Position numbers and translations under genes: made by a program
Part shown: positions 1-8,191 of the stretch, piece by piece
Layout of the letters: every line of letters starts with the position of its first letter
Numbering within the stretch: the stretch's first letter is position 1
Notes under the pieces: model-generated
The model's database searches: none
Told to the model about the DNA's origin: nothing
What the model saw: the letters and a program-made list of their open reading frames with translations, nothing else
NCBI GenBank assembly: GCA_035653615.1
Contig: DASRBN010000039.1
Location: 62,001-126,000 of the forward strand
From: Ktedonobacteraceae bacterium
Lineage (GTDB): Bacteria; Chloroflexota; Ktedonobacteria; Ktedonobacterales; Ktedonobacteraceae
Direction: 5' to 3'
Length of the DNA: 64,000 nucleotides

Positions 1-299
1 GCCTGAACATCGACAACAAGGAAGACACCCACGGGTCAAAAAATGAGCTGTCTCCTATGCTAGAAATCTGTGTCATCGATACTGGGATCGGCATTCCCGC
101 CGAGCATATCGAGCGCATCTTCGATCGTTTCCATCGCGTCGATATGCGTCTCACACGTGAAGTCAACGGTCTCGGATTGGGTCTGGCGATCAGCAAACGT
201 ATTGTCGAAATGCATGGCGGAGTGATCTGGGCCGAAAGCTCTGGGCCTGGAGGCAGCATTTTCCATGTGCTGCTTCCATTGCAGGAAAAAGAAGGATGA
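1..299 (+). CDS. Sensor histidine kinase, C-terminal ATPase part (cut by window start)
   Basis: The reading frame is open from base 3, so this is the tail of a gene starting before the window. The visible 98 residues are the GHKL ATP-binding domain of a sensor kinase: DTGIGIPAEHIERIFDRF carries the G1/F box and GLGLGLAISKRIVEMHGG the G2 box, and the usual short tail (GPGGSIFHVLLP) follows. The domain transfers ATP phosphate to a conserved His that lies outside the window. The gene ends six bases before an OmpR-type response regulator, so the two are almost certainly a cognate pair. The input signal cannot be told from this fragment. Confidence 0.93.
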   Translation, partial: LNIDNKEDTHGSKNELSPMLEICVIDTGIGIPAEHIERIFDRFHRVDMRLTREVNGLGLGLAISKRIVEMHGGVIWAESSGPGGSIFHVLLPLQEKEG

Positions 300-305
300 T
301 CAACA

Positions 306-1028
306 ATGTCTGCTAAAACAACAATTCTTACCGCGGATGATGATCCACAGTTGCTGCGACTGGTGATGCGCAATCTACAGTTGGAGGGGTACGAGGTGAT
401 TGCGGTCAGCGATGGTCAGCAGGCTCTGACTCAGATTGAGCAACAGGCCCCTGACCTTGTGCTGCTCGATGTAATGATGCCTAAAATGGATGGCTTCACG
501 GTCTGCCAGCGTGTTCGTGAATTCTCGACCGTTCCAATTATCATTGTGACTGCACGCGGGCAGGATCAGGACAAAGTTCGAGGGCTTGACCTGGGGGCGG
601 ACGACTATCTCACCAAGCCATTCAGTATAGATGAGCTTCTGGCCCGCGTGCGTGCCGTGTTGAGGCGTACACAGTTTAGCGCCAGGGAGCATGCACAAGG
701 TCTACAAACAACCGCAACCATTGGTGAACTGGAAATTGACTATTCCCAACACCTGGTAAAGATAGCGGGCCGCGAGATCACACTCACACCAACTGAGTAC
801 AATATCCTTGCCTACCTTGCTAAAAATGCCGGACGCGTCCTGACCCAGGATTTGTTGCTTGAACATGTATGGGGCAGTGAGTACCTGGGTGAGAGCCATA
901 TGCTCCAGGTGAATATCAATCGACTACGGCGCAAGCTCGAAGCCGATCCTGCTCACCCCCGTTATATTCTTACTAAAGTGGGTGTTGGCTATTATCTTGC
1001 TTCCCAACTTGATGCTGTCGCGAAGTGA
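306..1028 (+). CDS. OmpR/PhoB-family response regulator
   Basis: A 240-residue two-domain response regulator. The receiver (about 1-120) shows the acidic pocket D11-D13, the phosphoacceptor D55 in LVLLDVMMP, T82 and K104 in DDYLTKPF. The C-terminal winged-helix DNA-binding domain (about 135-233) has the family signatures EITLTPTEYNILAYLAKNAGRVLT and the RRKLE recognition region. An AAGGA element nine bases before the ATG lies inside the end of the upstream kinase gene, so the two are translationally linked. Phosphorylation by that kinase should control DNA binding. The target genes are not evident from the window. Confidence 0.95.
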   Translation: MSAKTTILTADDDPQLLRLVMRNLQLEGYEVIAVSDGQQALTQIEQQAPDLVLLDVMMPKMDGFTVCQRVREFSTVPIIIVTARGQDQDKVRGLDLGADDYLTKPFSIDELLARVRAVLRRTQFSAREHAQGLQTTATIGELEIDYSQHLVKIAGREITLTPTEYNILAYLAKNAGRVLTQDLLLEHVWGSEYLGESHMLQVNINRLRRKLEADPAHPRYILTKVGVGYYLASQLDAVAK

Positions 1029-1074
1029 GCCAGAAAAGACCTGAGCCATCCCGAATGTTGACGAATGGGCTTGT

Positions 1075-1102
1075 AGAGGGCGTACCTTTGCGGTCGCCCT
1101 CT
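1075..1102. repeat. REP-like palindrome, copy 1 (probable terminator)
   Basis: AGAGGGCG pairs with CGCCCTCT around the core TACCTTTGCGGT. It lies in the 120-base gap between two convergent genes and could terminate transcription for one or both. The core (1078-1099) is the first of at least five copies of the same palindrome in the window (also 22514, 45791, 50078, 58946). Confidence 0.7.
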
Positions 1103-1148
1103 TCCCTTACCTGTTCCTCATATGCGAGTTGACTTATGTTTCTGTGGA

Positions 1149-1826
1149 TTATCCTTGCTTGCGTTTCCATCTCCTGTACATCACCTCGTCGCCCAGGCTC
1201 AGGAAGCCCCAGGTAGTCAATCCATGCACGATAACGACTGCCAGCAGCGAGCGTGGCTCAGGTTGCGCCACGTATAGAAGGCTAAATACCAGACCCGCTA
1301 GCCCAACACCCGCCACACTGCGCCAGTTCCACTTACCCAGCCGGTGATAGAGCGTGTAAACAACGGTACTTACCAGCCATCCCCAGCCAATCCAACCTGT
1401 CCACTGAGTCACCGCTGCCAGCAAGAAACCGCGAAAAAATAGTTCTTCGACGGGACCATTGATGACGAGGTAATAAAAGCCCTGGAGAGTGTGATCATTC
1501 AAAGTGGGTCGGCGGAACCAGGGACTAACTATCCAGATGCGATACGTTATCGCAAAGACGCACATCGGGATGCCTATTGCGATACCAAGCAAGAGTTGTT
1601 GAGGCCAGTTATTGAGCGTCAGCCCCAGAAAAGAGAGTGACAGGTGAAGAATAGCAATATAAAGAAAAGGCACGATAGCCATAGGAAGGATACGCATGAA
1701 TATATCTGGCCAGAGCCAGCGCCATGTATCGACAACCGTTGACCGGGCGACCTCTTGAGACTTTACAGATGACACGTTTTTACCTCTACGAGGCAGAAAG
1801 ACTTTCCGCGAGTGGGTAGCAGACAT
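1149..1826 (-). CDS. CPBP family intramembrane metalloprotease
   Basis: A 225-residue membrane protein with about six hydrophobic segments after a basic N-terminus. It has the three CPBP (CAAX protease/bacteriocin-processing, Abi) signatures: E127-E128 and R132 in VEELFFRGFL, H161 in VYTLYHRLG, and H201 in AVVIVHGLTTW. The usual last-motif Asn is not obvious. Families with this fold cleave prenylated or other membrane substrates, or act in bacteriocin self-immunity. It is the last gene of a minus-strand series gltX, unknown protein, CPBP, 18 bases after its neighbour. No strong ribosome site precedes the ATG, so the start is less certain than the family. Confidence 0.85.
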   Translation of the reverse strand: MSATHSRKVFLPRRGKNVSSVKSQEVARSTVVDTWRWLWPDIFMRILPMAIVPFLYIAILHLSLSFLGLTLNNWPQQLLLGIAIGIPMCVFAITYRIWIVSPWFRRPTLNDHTLQGFYYLVINGPVEELFFRGFLLAAVTQWTGWIGWGWLVSTVVYTLYHRLGKWNWRSVAGVGLAGLVFSLLYVAQPEPRSLLAVVIVHGLTTWGFLSLGDEVMYRRWKRKQG

Positions 1827-1844
1827 TGATTAGACAATACTTTA

Positions 1845-2516
1845 TCACCCTGAAGGATGCAAACCCATCTCCTTCAGTTTCGCCAGGCCCTCTTCTACCT
1901 CAACGCGGGAAAGGTTACCCGCGCTCAGTGTGGCATCGCTCTTCTTGCGCAGTCGTGTATAAAAAGCGATGCCGCGTTGAAGAATCGCTTTGTCGGGCAT
2001 ACTGCTGTTCAGCATGTCGAAAAGGATATCTTCGGCCTTCGCAAACTTGCCGGTGTTCTCATAGTATTGTAGTAGCTTCAGCGAAGTTTTTACCGGAAGC
2101 TCATAATCATGTAACTTATAGAGCAGGCCTTCCAGTTCAGGAACGTAATCTACATCGCTGATGTTGCCATCGAGCAGGAGAACTTCAAGGAACAGATTCA
2201 AGGATTTCAGGTAGCAGTAATAGCTTTCATCCTGGTTGTTCTGTTCCTCGTAGATTTCCCCCTCCGCTTTCAGCAATGTAGCCAGCAACCAGCACTTCTC
2301 GGTGTTCAACGTTCCTAGTGAGGTGAGCATCGCCAGCAGCGTTTCCTCAGGAACAGAGTGAATGAAGCCGGCGCCCATGCCGAGCGTCTGCCTGTATTGC
2401 TCGTCAATAAAGTTCAACGCCCCTGCATAATCCTTTATTTGTTTGTGATAAAGAACCTGGGCCAGGGCGCGGCCAATCTCTTCCGCCAGTCGAAGGATGT
2501 AATCTCTCTGTGTCAT
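1845..2516 (-). CDS. Unknown helical protein (possibly DUF6483)
   Basis: A 223-residue soluble protein without a signal peptide. It is predicted almost wholly helical, with TPR-like pairs (for example TSLKLLQYYENTGKFAKAEDILFDMLNSS read in pieces). The start MTQRDYILRLAEE is preferred because AGGAG lies eight bases before this ATG. A longer frame would overlap gltX and has no such site. The N-terminus resembles the DUF6483 family from memory, which is not a searched assignment. It lies 25 bases after gltX and 18 before the CPBP gene on the same strand, so co-transcription is likely. No enzymatic motif is visible. Confidence 0.8.
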   Translation of the reverse strand: MTQRDYILRLAEEIGRALAQVLYHKQIKDYAGALNFIDEQYRQTLGMGAGFIHSVPEETLLAMLTSLGTLNTEKCWLLATLLKAEGEIYEEQNNQDESYYCYLKSLNLFLEVLLLDGNISDVDYVPELEGLLYKLHDYELPVKTSLKLLQYYENTGKFAKAEDILFDMLNSSMPDKAILQRGIAFYTRLRKKSDATLSAGNLSRVEVEEGLAKLKEMGLHPSG

Positions 2517-2541
2517 CGAGAACGCTCCTGGGATTAATGTA

Positions 2542-4065
2542 TCAGGCAAGGCGAGCAATTGCCTGGTCGATACGGCTCAAAGTGCGCTCGCGGCCCAGTA
2601 CCTCCATCATCTGGAAGAGCGGCGGGGTAGCGGTACGCCCACTGATGGCAACGCGGATCGAGCCAAAAAGCTGCCCCGGCTTCAGTTCAAGCTCGGTTGC
2701 AAGCTCGCGCATGGGAGCCTCGATGATCTCATGTTCCCACTCCTCAACTCTGCTCAGCACATTATATGCCTGTAGTAAGGCATCGTGCGTTCTGGGCGCA
2801 TCCATGCCTTTCTGAATCAGCAACTGCGTATCATAATTCAGGTCTTCAGTGTAGAAGAATGAAACTGCGTGCGCGGCTTCACCCAGGGTTTTCAAACGCT
2901 CCTGCTCCAGGCTCAGGACGCGAGCTGTATAGGCGAAATCGAGCGGCCGCTCAATGTTATCCGGTAATCCGCCCTCGATTTCTGGACGCTCCAGGTATGG
3001 CAGTGTGCGGCGCGTCAACTCATCCAGTGGCAACCGCCGGATATAGACGCCGTTCATCCAGGTCAACTTGTCAGGATCATAGATACCACCGGCGATGCCA
3101 ATGCGGTCCAGCGTGAATACCCGGATCAGTTCCTCGCGTGTGAAAAGCTCGGTCTTATCGTCATATGACCAGCCGAGTAGCGCCAGAAAGTTAAACACGG
3201 CCTCCGGAAGGTATCCCTGCTGCTTCAACTCTGTCCAGGCCGGCGCATTGTGACGCTTGCTGAGCTTCCTTTTATCTTTGCCCAGCACATTTGGCACATG
3301 ATATAAAAGCGGCATTTCCCATCCCAGCGCCTTGTAAATCTGTACGTGGCGTGGGGCGCTGGGAATCCAGTCATCGCCACGCAATACATGTGTGATACCC
3401 ATCAAATGATCGTCGACAATGTGCCCCAGGTGATAGGTCGGCAGACCATCCGATTTAAGGATGACCATATCATCAAGGTCGGAATTTTTGAAAACGATAT
3501 CGCCGTGCAGTTCGTCATGTACAATCGTCTCGCCCTCGATGGGCATCGCGAAACGCACCACCCATGACAATCCGGCGGCCTCATTTGCGGCTCGCTCCTC
3601 TGCGCTCAGGTAACGACAGCGCCGGTCATAGCGGGGTGGCAATTTCTGTGCCTCCTGCTGTTTGCGCATCTCGGCCAGCCGCTCAGGAGTGCAATAACAG
3701 CGATAGGCATGCCCCGAAGCAATCAGCTGGTGAGCATACTGCTGGTAAAGGGCCTTGCGCTGCGTCTGATAATACGGGCCATAAGGACCTCCCTCAACAG
3801 GCCCCTCGTCGATATCCATGCCGAGCCACGCAAAACCACCTAAAAGGAAATCGACCGAACCCTCTACCGTGCGCGCAAGGTCGGTATCTTCGATACGCAA
3901 AATGAAAGTGCCGCCGGTATGGCGCGCATAAAGCCAGCTAAACAGTGCGGTACGAAATCCGCCGATATGCTGAATGCCCGTTGGACTTGGCGCGAAACGC
4001 AGGCGCGGCGGGCGAGCTGTGGTAGGTGTTTCCTGCTCCTGCGAACGATGATCTGTTTGTGTCAT
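2542..4065 (-). CDS. gltX: Glutamate--tRNA ligase
   Basis: A 507-residue class I aminoacyl-tRNA synthetase that attaches glutamate to tRNA-Glu. The HIGH-type motif is HIGG (33-36) in FAPSPTGIQHIGGFRTALF. The KMSKS-type loop is KLSKR (267-271). Between them are the family's RIEDTD segment and the zinc-type SWIM-side sequence YRCYCTPERL. The C-terminal anticodon-binding helices end at about residue 500. Length is normal for the bacterial enzyme. The N-terminal extension (about 20 polar residues) precedes the Rossmann fold. An AGGAG lies about 13 bases before the ATG, an unusually long spacing. It is divergent from lysA. Whether the organism uses it also for tRNA-Gln cannot be seen here. Confidence 0.97.
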   Translation of the reverse strand: MTQTDHRSQEQETPTTARPPRLRFAPSPTGIQHIGGFRTALFSWLYARHTGGTFILRIEDTDLARTVEGSVDFLLGGFAWLGMDIDEGPVEGGPYGPYYQTQRKALYQQYAHQLIASGHAYRCYCTPERLAEMRKQQEAQKLPPRYDRRCRYLSAEERAANEAAGLSWVVRFAMPIEGETIVHDELHGDIVFKNSDLDDMVILKSDGLPTYHLGHIVDDHLMGITHVLRGDDWIPSAPRHVQIYKALGWEMPLLYHVPNVLGKDKRKLSKRHNAPAWTELKQQGYLPEAVFNFLALLGWSYDDKTELFTREELIRVFTLDRIGIAGGIYDPDKLTWMNGVYIRRLPLDELTRRTLPYLERPEIEGGLPDNIERPLDFAYTARVLSLEQERLKTLGEAAHAVSFFYTEDLNYDTQLLIQKGMDAPRTHDALLQAYNVLSRVEEWEHEIIEAPMRELATELELKPGQLFGSIRVAISGRTATPPLFQMMEVLGRERTLSRIDQAIARLA

Positions 4066-4224
4066 GCTCTTAGAAATTTCTCCTCTTCATGGCTATAAAT
4101 TTGTTCTATTCTAGCATAGTATGCCGGCATTCGTGTAGCCCTGTTGCGCTGCTGAAAAACTTGAATCTTTCCCATCGAAATGGTACATTAAGGCAAAGGT
4201 AAACAGAAGGAAACACGATGAAAT

Positions 4225-5580
4225 ATGCCCGTACAATCTGATGCGCTCACTAATCTATCTCATCTCCTGCCCGATACTGCCACATTTTCATCAGACGGTG
4301 TCTTTCATATAGCCGGCAAGTCTGTACCTGAACTTATCCAGCACTATGGCTACAATACACCTCTGTATATCTTTGATCGCACAACCATTATCAATGCCTG
4401 TCAGCGTTACCAGCAGGCTTTTCGGAAGTATTACCATCCCTCTCCAGTACAAATCCTGTATGCATCCAAGGCATATCTTTCGCCATTGGTTGCCGGATTG
4501 GTGACCGGGCAGGGATTAGGACTGGACGTTGTCTCAGGCGGCGAATTGACACTTGCTCTTCGCGCCCATGTCCCGATGGAGCGAATCTCGTTTCATGGCA
4601 ATAATAAATCCATTGACGAGTTACGTATGGCATTAAAGTCAGGCGTGGGACGCATTGTGCTGGACAACTGGAGCGAATTGGAGCGCCTCACTTTGCTTGC
4701 AGGCGAAGGTGGATATCATCCACAGGTCTTAGTGCGTGTCGCGCCGGATGTAGATACTGATACGCATCGCTACTTGCAAACAGGTCACGCCGCCTCCAAG
4801 TTTGGTTTCCCGCTCGCAAATGGCGAGGCCAGGGCCGCCATGCTGCGTATCCTGCAAGAGGGACAGTTGCGATTAGCCGGGCTGCACGCGCATAGCGGAA
4901 CAATGTTACGCGAGACGCGTCCTTATGTCGAGTGCCTGCGCAGGCTAATGGCGCTCGCGCGCGATGTCTATGTAGAGACGCAATGGTGGCCGCGTGAAAT
5001 CAGTCCCGGCGGTGGATGGGCAATCGACGAACCTGGCCAGCCGCCTGTTCCCGGCATCGAAGTGCTGGCGCAGGCTCTACAGGCGACGATGGAGCAAGAA
5101 CTCGCCTTGCGACAGGATGCGCTTCCTGCGCCGACGCTGATAATCGAACCTGGCCGCTCGATCATCGGTCGCGCGGGGGTCGCGGTTTATCGAATCGGTG
5201 CCAGAAAGCCCACACCGGGCGGCGTTACCTACCTGTTCGTAGATGGCGGCATGGCAGATAACATTCGTCCCGCTCTCTATGGAGCGCGCTATACAGCGTT
5301 TCCGGTCGAACGAGCCTTTGCGCCCGCCGGAGAAGCCGTCTGTATCTCTGGCCGCTACTGTGAATCGGGCGATATGCTCATTGATCAGGTCATGTTGCCG
5401 TATATGCGCGAGAACGAATTATTGGCATTGCCAGGCGTTGGTGCGTATTGCCTGCCGATGAGCAGTAACTACAACCTTGTTCCCCGTCCAATCGTACTAC
5501 TCGTTGATGAGCATACGGTACAGGTAATGGAGCGACAAGAAACATACGATGATATTCTATCGCGTTACCAGCAAGTTTGA
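4225..5580 (+). CDS. lysA: Diaminopimelate decarboxylase
   Basis: A 451-residue fold-type III PLP enzyme that converts meso-diaminopimelate to lysine. The PLP lysine is K82 in LYASKAYLSP. Other family signatures are the HSGT segment in LAGLHAHSGTMLRET, the GGG PLP-phosphate loop in EISPGGGWAID, the EPGRSIIG motif, and the C-terminal CESGDML and YNLVPRP segments. An AGAAGG site stands 13 bases before this ATG but only six before another ATG (4218), which opens a seven-codon frame overlapping the start. The real start is still the one given, since the domain begins right after it. Related ornithine/arginine-type decarboxylases are possible, but CESGD favours LysA. Confidence 0.92.
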   Translation: MPVQSDALTNLSHLLPDTATFSSDGVFHIAGKSVPELIQHYGYNTPLYIFDRTTIINACQRYQQAFRKYYHPSPVQILYASKAYLSPLVAGLVTGQGLGLDVVSGGELTLALRAHVPMERISFHGNNKSIDELRMALKSGVGRIVLDNWSELERLTLLAGEGGYHPQVLVRVAPDVDTDTHRYLQTGHAASKFGFPLANGEARAAMLRILQEGQLRLAGLHAHSGTMLRETRPYVECLRRLMALARDVYVETQWWPREISPGGGWAIDEPGQPPVPGIEVLAQALQATMEQELALRQDALPAPTLIIEPGRSIIGRAGVAVYRIGARKPTPGGVTYLFVDGGMADNIRPALYGARYTAFPVERAFAPAGEAVCISGRYCESGDMLIDQVMLPYMRENELLALPGVGAYCLPMSSNYNLVPRPIVLLVDEHTVQVMERQETYDDILSRYQQV

Positions 5581-5646
5581 GACTTATGGTGGTGTTCCCT
5601 CGTAAAAAGACATGGGAATTGTTCCTGTTGATGGAGTATGAGGAAG

Positions 5647-6291
5647 ATGCGAAGAAACCAACCCAAAGATAGTCGTTTTGAGGAATACGACGAACATAAT
5701 CAACCGACAGAACCGATGTCCCAGGTAATTCTCACGCCATATTCATCCTCGTCGAATATATACGGCGCGCCGACCAATCCTCTACCTGAGCCTGACGAGC
5801 AGCTTTTTCTGCCGGGTTCCAATGCGTTCCTGGTTCCAGGCTCATCCAATAGATCAAAAGTATCACCCGCGTATCCATTCCTGCCCGCGGCACCGGCCTT
5901 TAACGGTAATGGTCGTCCACCTGGGGGAGCCTATCCGGTGCGGCCGGCAGACATTGTGCAGCCTGGAAAAAGAAGGCGTACTCAACCGCGACGTAGCATC
6001 TTCCCTGCTTTAGTAGGATTGCTCTTCGTACTTATCCAATTATTGCTGCTCGTGCGTGTTGTACTGCAACTTTTAGGACAACCAGGCAACGTGTGGTGGG
6101 TTGGACTAATCTATAACGTCAGTAGTGTGTTCGTGTTACCGTTGCGCCTGCTCCTGCAAAACGTGAGCATCCCATTGATCGCCGGTACGGATCTGTATAA
6201 CTACTTGCTTGCCCTTGTTGCCATTCTCCTGTACGGGCTCATTTCGCGCATACTGGTACGCTTCTTGAAAGCACTTTTGCATTCGCGCTGA
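5647..6291 (+). CDS. YggT-family membrane protein with long disordered N-terminus
   Basis: A 214-residue protein. Residues 1-115 are polar, low in order and rich in P, N, S and Q. They are followed by a YggT-like membrane unit: one hydrophobic helix (PALVGLLFVLIQLLLLVRVV), a re-entrant stretch with the family-like IYNVSSVFVLPLRLLL, and a last helix before RILVRFLKALL. YggT proteins have been linked to cell-division-site functions and osmotic tolerance, but no reaction is known. The second of two close ATGs is chosen because GGAG is ten bases before it, while the first ATG (5638) is only one base from that site. The long cytoplasmic head is atypical for the family. Confidence 0.82.
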   Translation: MRRNQPKDSRFEEYDEHNQPTEPMSQVILTPYSSSSNIYGAPTNPLPEPDEQLFLPGSNAFLVPGSSNRSKVSPAYPFLPAAPAFNGNGRPPGGAYPVRPADIVQPGKRRRTQPRRSIFPALVGLLFVLIQLLLLVRVVLQLLGQPGNVWWVGLIYNVSSVFVLPLRLLLQNVSIPLIAGTDLYNYLLALVAILLYGLISRILVRFLKALLHSR

Positions 6292-6361
6292 GCGCGTGGA
6301 TCTGAACGTGGCACAAAACCGAAGAATTACTTGCCTCTATTAGACTCGTTACTTGCCGCTC

Positions 6362-6889
6362 TTAATCTTTGCCGAACTCGTCCAATACGTCCAGGCTATT
6401 GATAAAGTCCCGGTACGCATCCAGGTTATCCTGCTCGGATTCTTTTTCTTTCTTTGGCTCGGATTTTGGAGAAAGTGGCTCCTCGTTCGTTTCCAGTGCT
6501 ACTCCCGCGCGCTCCAGTACACTCTCCTCTACGAAGATCGGCGTTTTTGCACGTACAGCGAGAGCGATAGCATCGCTGGGGCGTGAGTCGATTTCAACAT
6601 GCCGGCCATCGACATCAAGAACGATTCGCGCATAGAATATATCTTCGATCAGGTCCGAGATGACGATACTCTCAATTTTAGCACCGAGATCACCAATCAC
6701 ATTCTTGAGCAAATCATGCGTGAGCGGGCGAGGCGAACTCGTCCCCTGAAGTTCGATAGCAATGGCATATGCTTCGGCATGCGCTATCCAGATAAACAAG
6801 TAGCGCTCTTGCTTCGTAGCTTTCAAGATGACCACTCGCTGCGATGTCTGCAAGTTTATTCGCACGCTTTCAACTGTCATCTCAATCAT
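6362..6889 (-). CDS. Bifunctional nuclease family protein (DUF151/BFN)
   Basis: A 175-residue protein. Residues 1-130 form the DUF151 domain, with the hallmark RPSDAIALAVRAKTPIFVEE and the preceding FYARIVLDVDGRHVEID. Plant and bacterial members have been described as nucleases, while in many bacteria the role is unknown. The last 45 residues are charged (EPKKEKESEQ) and end in a helix, as often seen for the UvrB/UvrC-motif tails in this family. The gene stands alone between two long spacers, and its 5' side faces lexA. A start at the fourth residue (MTVESV) is equally possible. DNA-repair context with lexA is suggestive only. Confidence 0.88.
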   Translation of the reverse strand: MIEMTVESVRINLQTSQRVVILKATKQERYLFIWIAHAEAYAIAIELQGTSSPRPLTHDLLKNVIGDLGAKIESIVISDLIEDIFYARIVLDVDGRHVEIDSRPSDAIALAVRAKTPIFVEESVLERAGVALETNEEPLSPKSEPKKEKESEQDNLDAYRDFINSLDVLDEFGKD

Positions 6890-7127
6890 CTATCTGACTC
6901 CCTCTTTCATCACTGGGGTTCGTTGAGTCTCCGACGCCTCTATTGTACACCCTTTTGAGTGTGGTGCGCAAATGGATGTTATCCATCACCGGTCACTTGC
7001 CACACAACATTCAACCCCGTTTATGTCTATCTCTCTATTAATGAAGTATAGCAAAACCTGTGTCTTATTCCAAGTCTTTGCGCTGAAAAGGTCACCAACT
7101 TGCCAAAAAGGACGCAGTTCGCGAATA

Positions 7128-7141
7128 CGAAAATATTTTCG
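7128..7141. promoter_or_regulatory. Perfect 14-bp palindrome, candidate LexA operator
   Basis: CGAAAATATTTTCG is a perfect dyad centred 28 bases upstream of the lexA -35 element. LexA usually represses its own gene through a dyad operator. This dyad differs from the Bacillus-type GAAC-N4-GTTC box, so the assignment is inference. Confidence 0.45.
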
Positions 7142-7162
7142 GAAAATTCGTTCAATAAACGC

Positions 7163-7191
7163 TTGACTTGTGGGGCCAGGTTTGTTATGAT
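7163..7191 (+). promoter_or_regulatory. Sigma-70-type promoter of lexA
   Basis: TTGACT (7163-7168) and TATGAT (7186-7191) are separated by exactly 17 bases, about 80 bases before the lexA start. Both hexamers differ from consensus by one base. Confidence 0.75.
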
Positions 7192-7269
7192 TTGAATAGC
7201 CGTTCTACTTTGACGTGGCATGGCTAAAACAGGTATGCAACCTATGCAGAAAGGCAGGAAGATAGCACA

Positions 7270-7893
7270 ATGGCAACTGAGCAAACAAGTGATATTCAGA
7301 AGCGCATCTACGATTTCATCGTCAGTTATATGAAGAAAGAGGGCATGCCACCGACCAATCGCGAGATTGGCAGTGCGATGAGCATAGCAAGTACCGGTCA
7401 TGTCGATTACCATCTTTCTATGCTCGAAAAGAAAGGCTACATCGTTCGTGAGTCCAAAAAGAGCCGCGGCATCAAGCTTTCCCAGCAACCCGGCGGTATT
7501 CCTGTCATGGGCAGCATTGCCGCAGGTGAGCCGATTGAGGTTTTCTCTGAACAGGACCAGCGGCTTGATGTTGGCCAGGAGCTCGAGCAGCAGGGTACGT
7601 ATGCGCTCGTTGTCAAGGGCCGTTCGATGATCGAAGATCATATTTGTGACGGCGATTATGTCGTTATCAAGCCACAGACCACCTGTGAAAATGGTGATAT
7701 CGTGGTTGCCACTCGTAAGCAGGATAATGGTCGTGCTACCCTGAAACGCTTCTTCCAGGAACATGATAAAGTGCGTTTGCAACCTGCTAACTCTGAAATG
7801 GAACCCATCTTCGTATCGCGTTCCGAATGGGATCGCGAATGGGTAGTACAGGGCAAGGTCGTCGCAATTTTCCGCCAGTATCGCGCTGCATAG
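7270..7893 (+). CDS. lexA: LexA repressor, SOS regulator and autoprotease
   Basis: A 207-residue LexA. The winged-helix DNA-binding domain (1-65) has the typical MPPTNREIG and STGHVDYHLSMLEKKGYI segments. The S24-type autoprotease domain (about 80-205) has the cleavage site A85-G86 in GSIAAGEPIE, catalytic S119 in VKGRSMIEDHI, and K159 in RATLKRFF. RecA filaments on damaged DNA would trigger self-cleavage and derepress repair genes. AGGA lies ten bases before the ATG. The gene has its own promoter and a palindrome upstream, consistent with autoregulation. It is a single-gene unit followed by a stem-loop. All catalytic residues are intact. Confidence 0.97.
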   Translation: MATEQTSDIQKRIYDFIVSYMKKEGMPPTNREIGSAMSIASTGHVDYHLSMLEKKGYIVRESKKSRGIKLSQQPGGIPVMGSIAAGEPIEVFSEQDQRLDVGQELEQQGTYALVVKGRSMIEDHICDGDYVVIKPQTTCENGDIVVATRKQDNGRATLKRFFQEHDKVRLQPANSEMEPIFVSRSEWDREWVVQGKVVAIFRQYRAA

Positions 7894-7903
7894 TTTTTAT
7901 CTC

Positions 7904-7961
7904 AACAACGTGTAGCTTCACGAGTATATTTGTCAATACATCGATGAGGTTACACGTTGTT
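7904..7961. terminator. Stem-loop after lexA
   Basis: AACAACGTGTA (7904-7914) pairs with TACACGTTGTT (7951-7961), extended by a G-U and a C-G pair, around a 32-base loop. It starts 11 bases after the lexA stop. There is no clear U-run, so it may be a terminator or an mRNA end-stabilising structure. Confidence 0.5.
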
Positions 7962-8067
7962 CCAGCTTTCCTCAACCTCATGCATGGTCATTGTTCTCCC
8001 GAAATGATAACCACAGTTCCATTTTTGTGATTTGCCACTTGTAAAGCCGCTTTGCGCCCAAAATAGC

Positions 8068-8096
8068 TTGTAGTTTTGCTTAATATCTGATATACT
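8068..8096 (+). promoter_or_regulatory. Likely promoter of the two-helix membrane protein gene
   Basis: TTGTAG (8068-8073), 17 bases, TATACT (8091-8096). The -10 is near consensus and the -35 has three of six consensus bases. It lies about 95 bases before the next start codon. Confidence 0.5.
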
Positions 8097-8191
8097 CTAC
8101 TCAGCCTGAGATTTTTTACTTCAATATGCTAACTGAGCCTCAGCAGCCGTGTTGTGAATGCGATAGGTAGAGCAGAAAGGAAACGAAATTT

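Larger units (their letters stand above)
6890..7269. other. 380-base spacer between BFN gene and lexA
   Basis: It holds the promoter and palindrome of lexA (listed separately) and, presumably, the minus-strand promoter of the BFN gene, which I could not place with confidence. No further open frame with a credible ribosome site was found. Confidence 0.6.

Noticed and set aside
4218-4241. Seven-codon frame overlapping the lysA start
   Set aside because: The ribosome site is better spaced for it than for lysA, but such a short frame cannot be supported as a gene; at most it is an initiation-modulating feature.
7027-7782. A 251-codon minus-strand frame over the lexA region
   Set aside because: It overlaps lexA, its promoter and the palindrome; no domain is recognisable, while lexA is complete.
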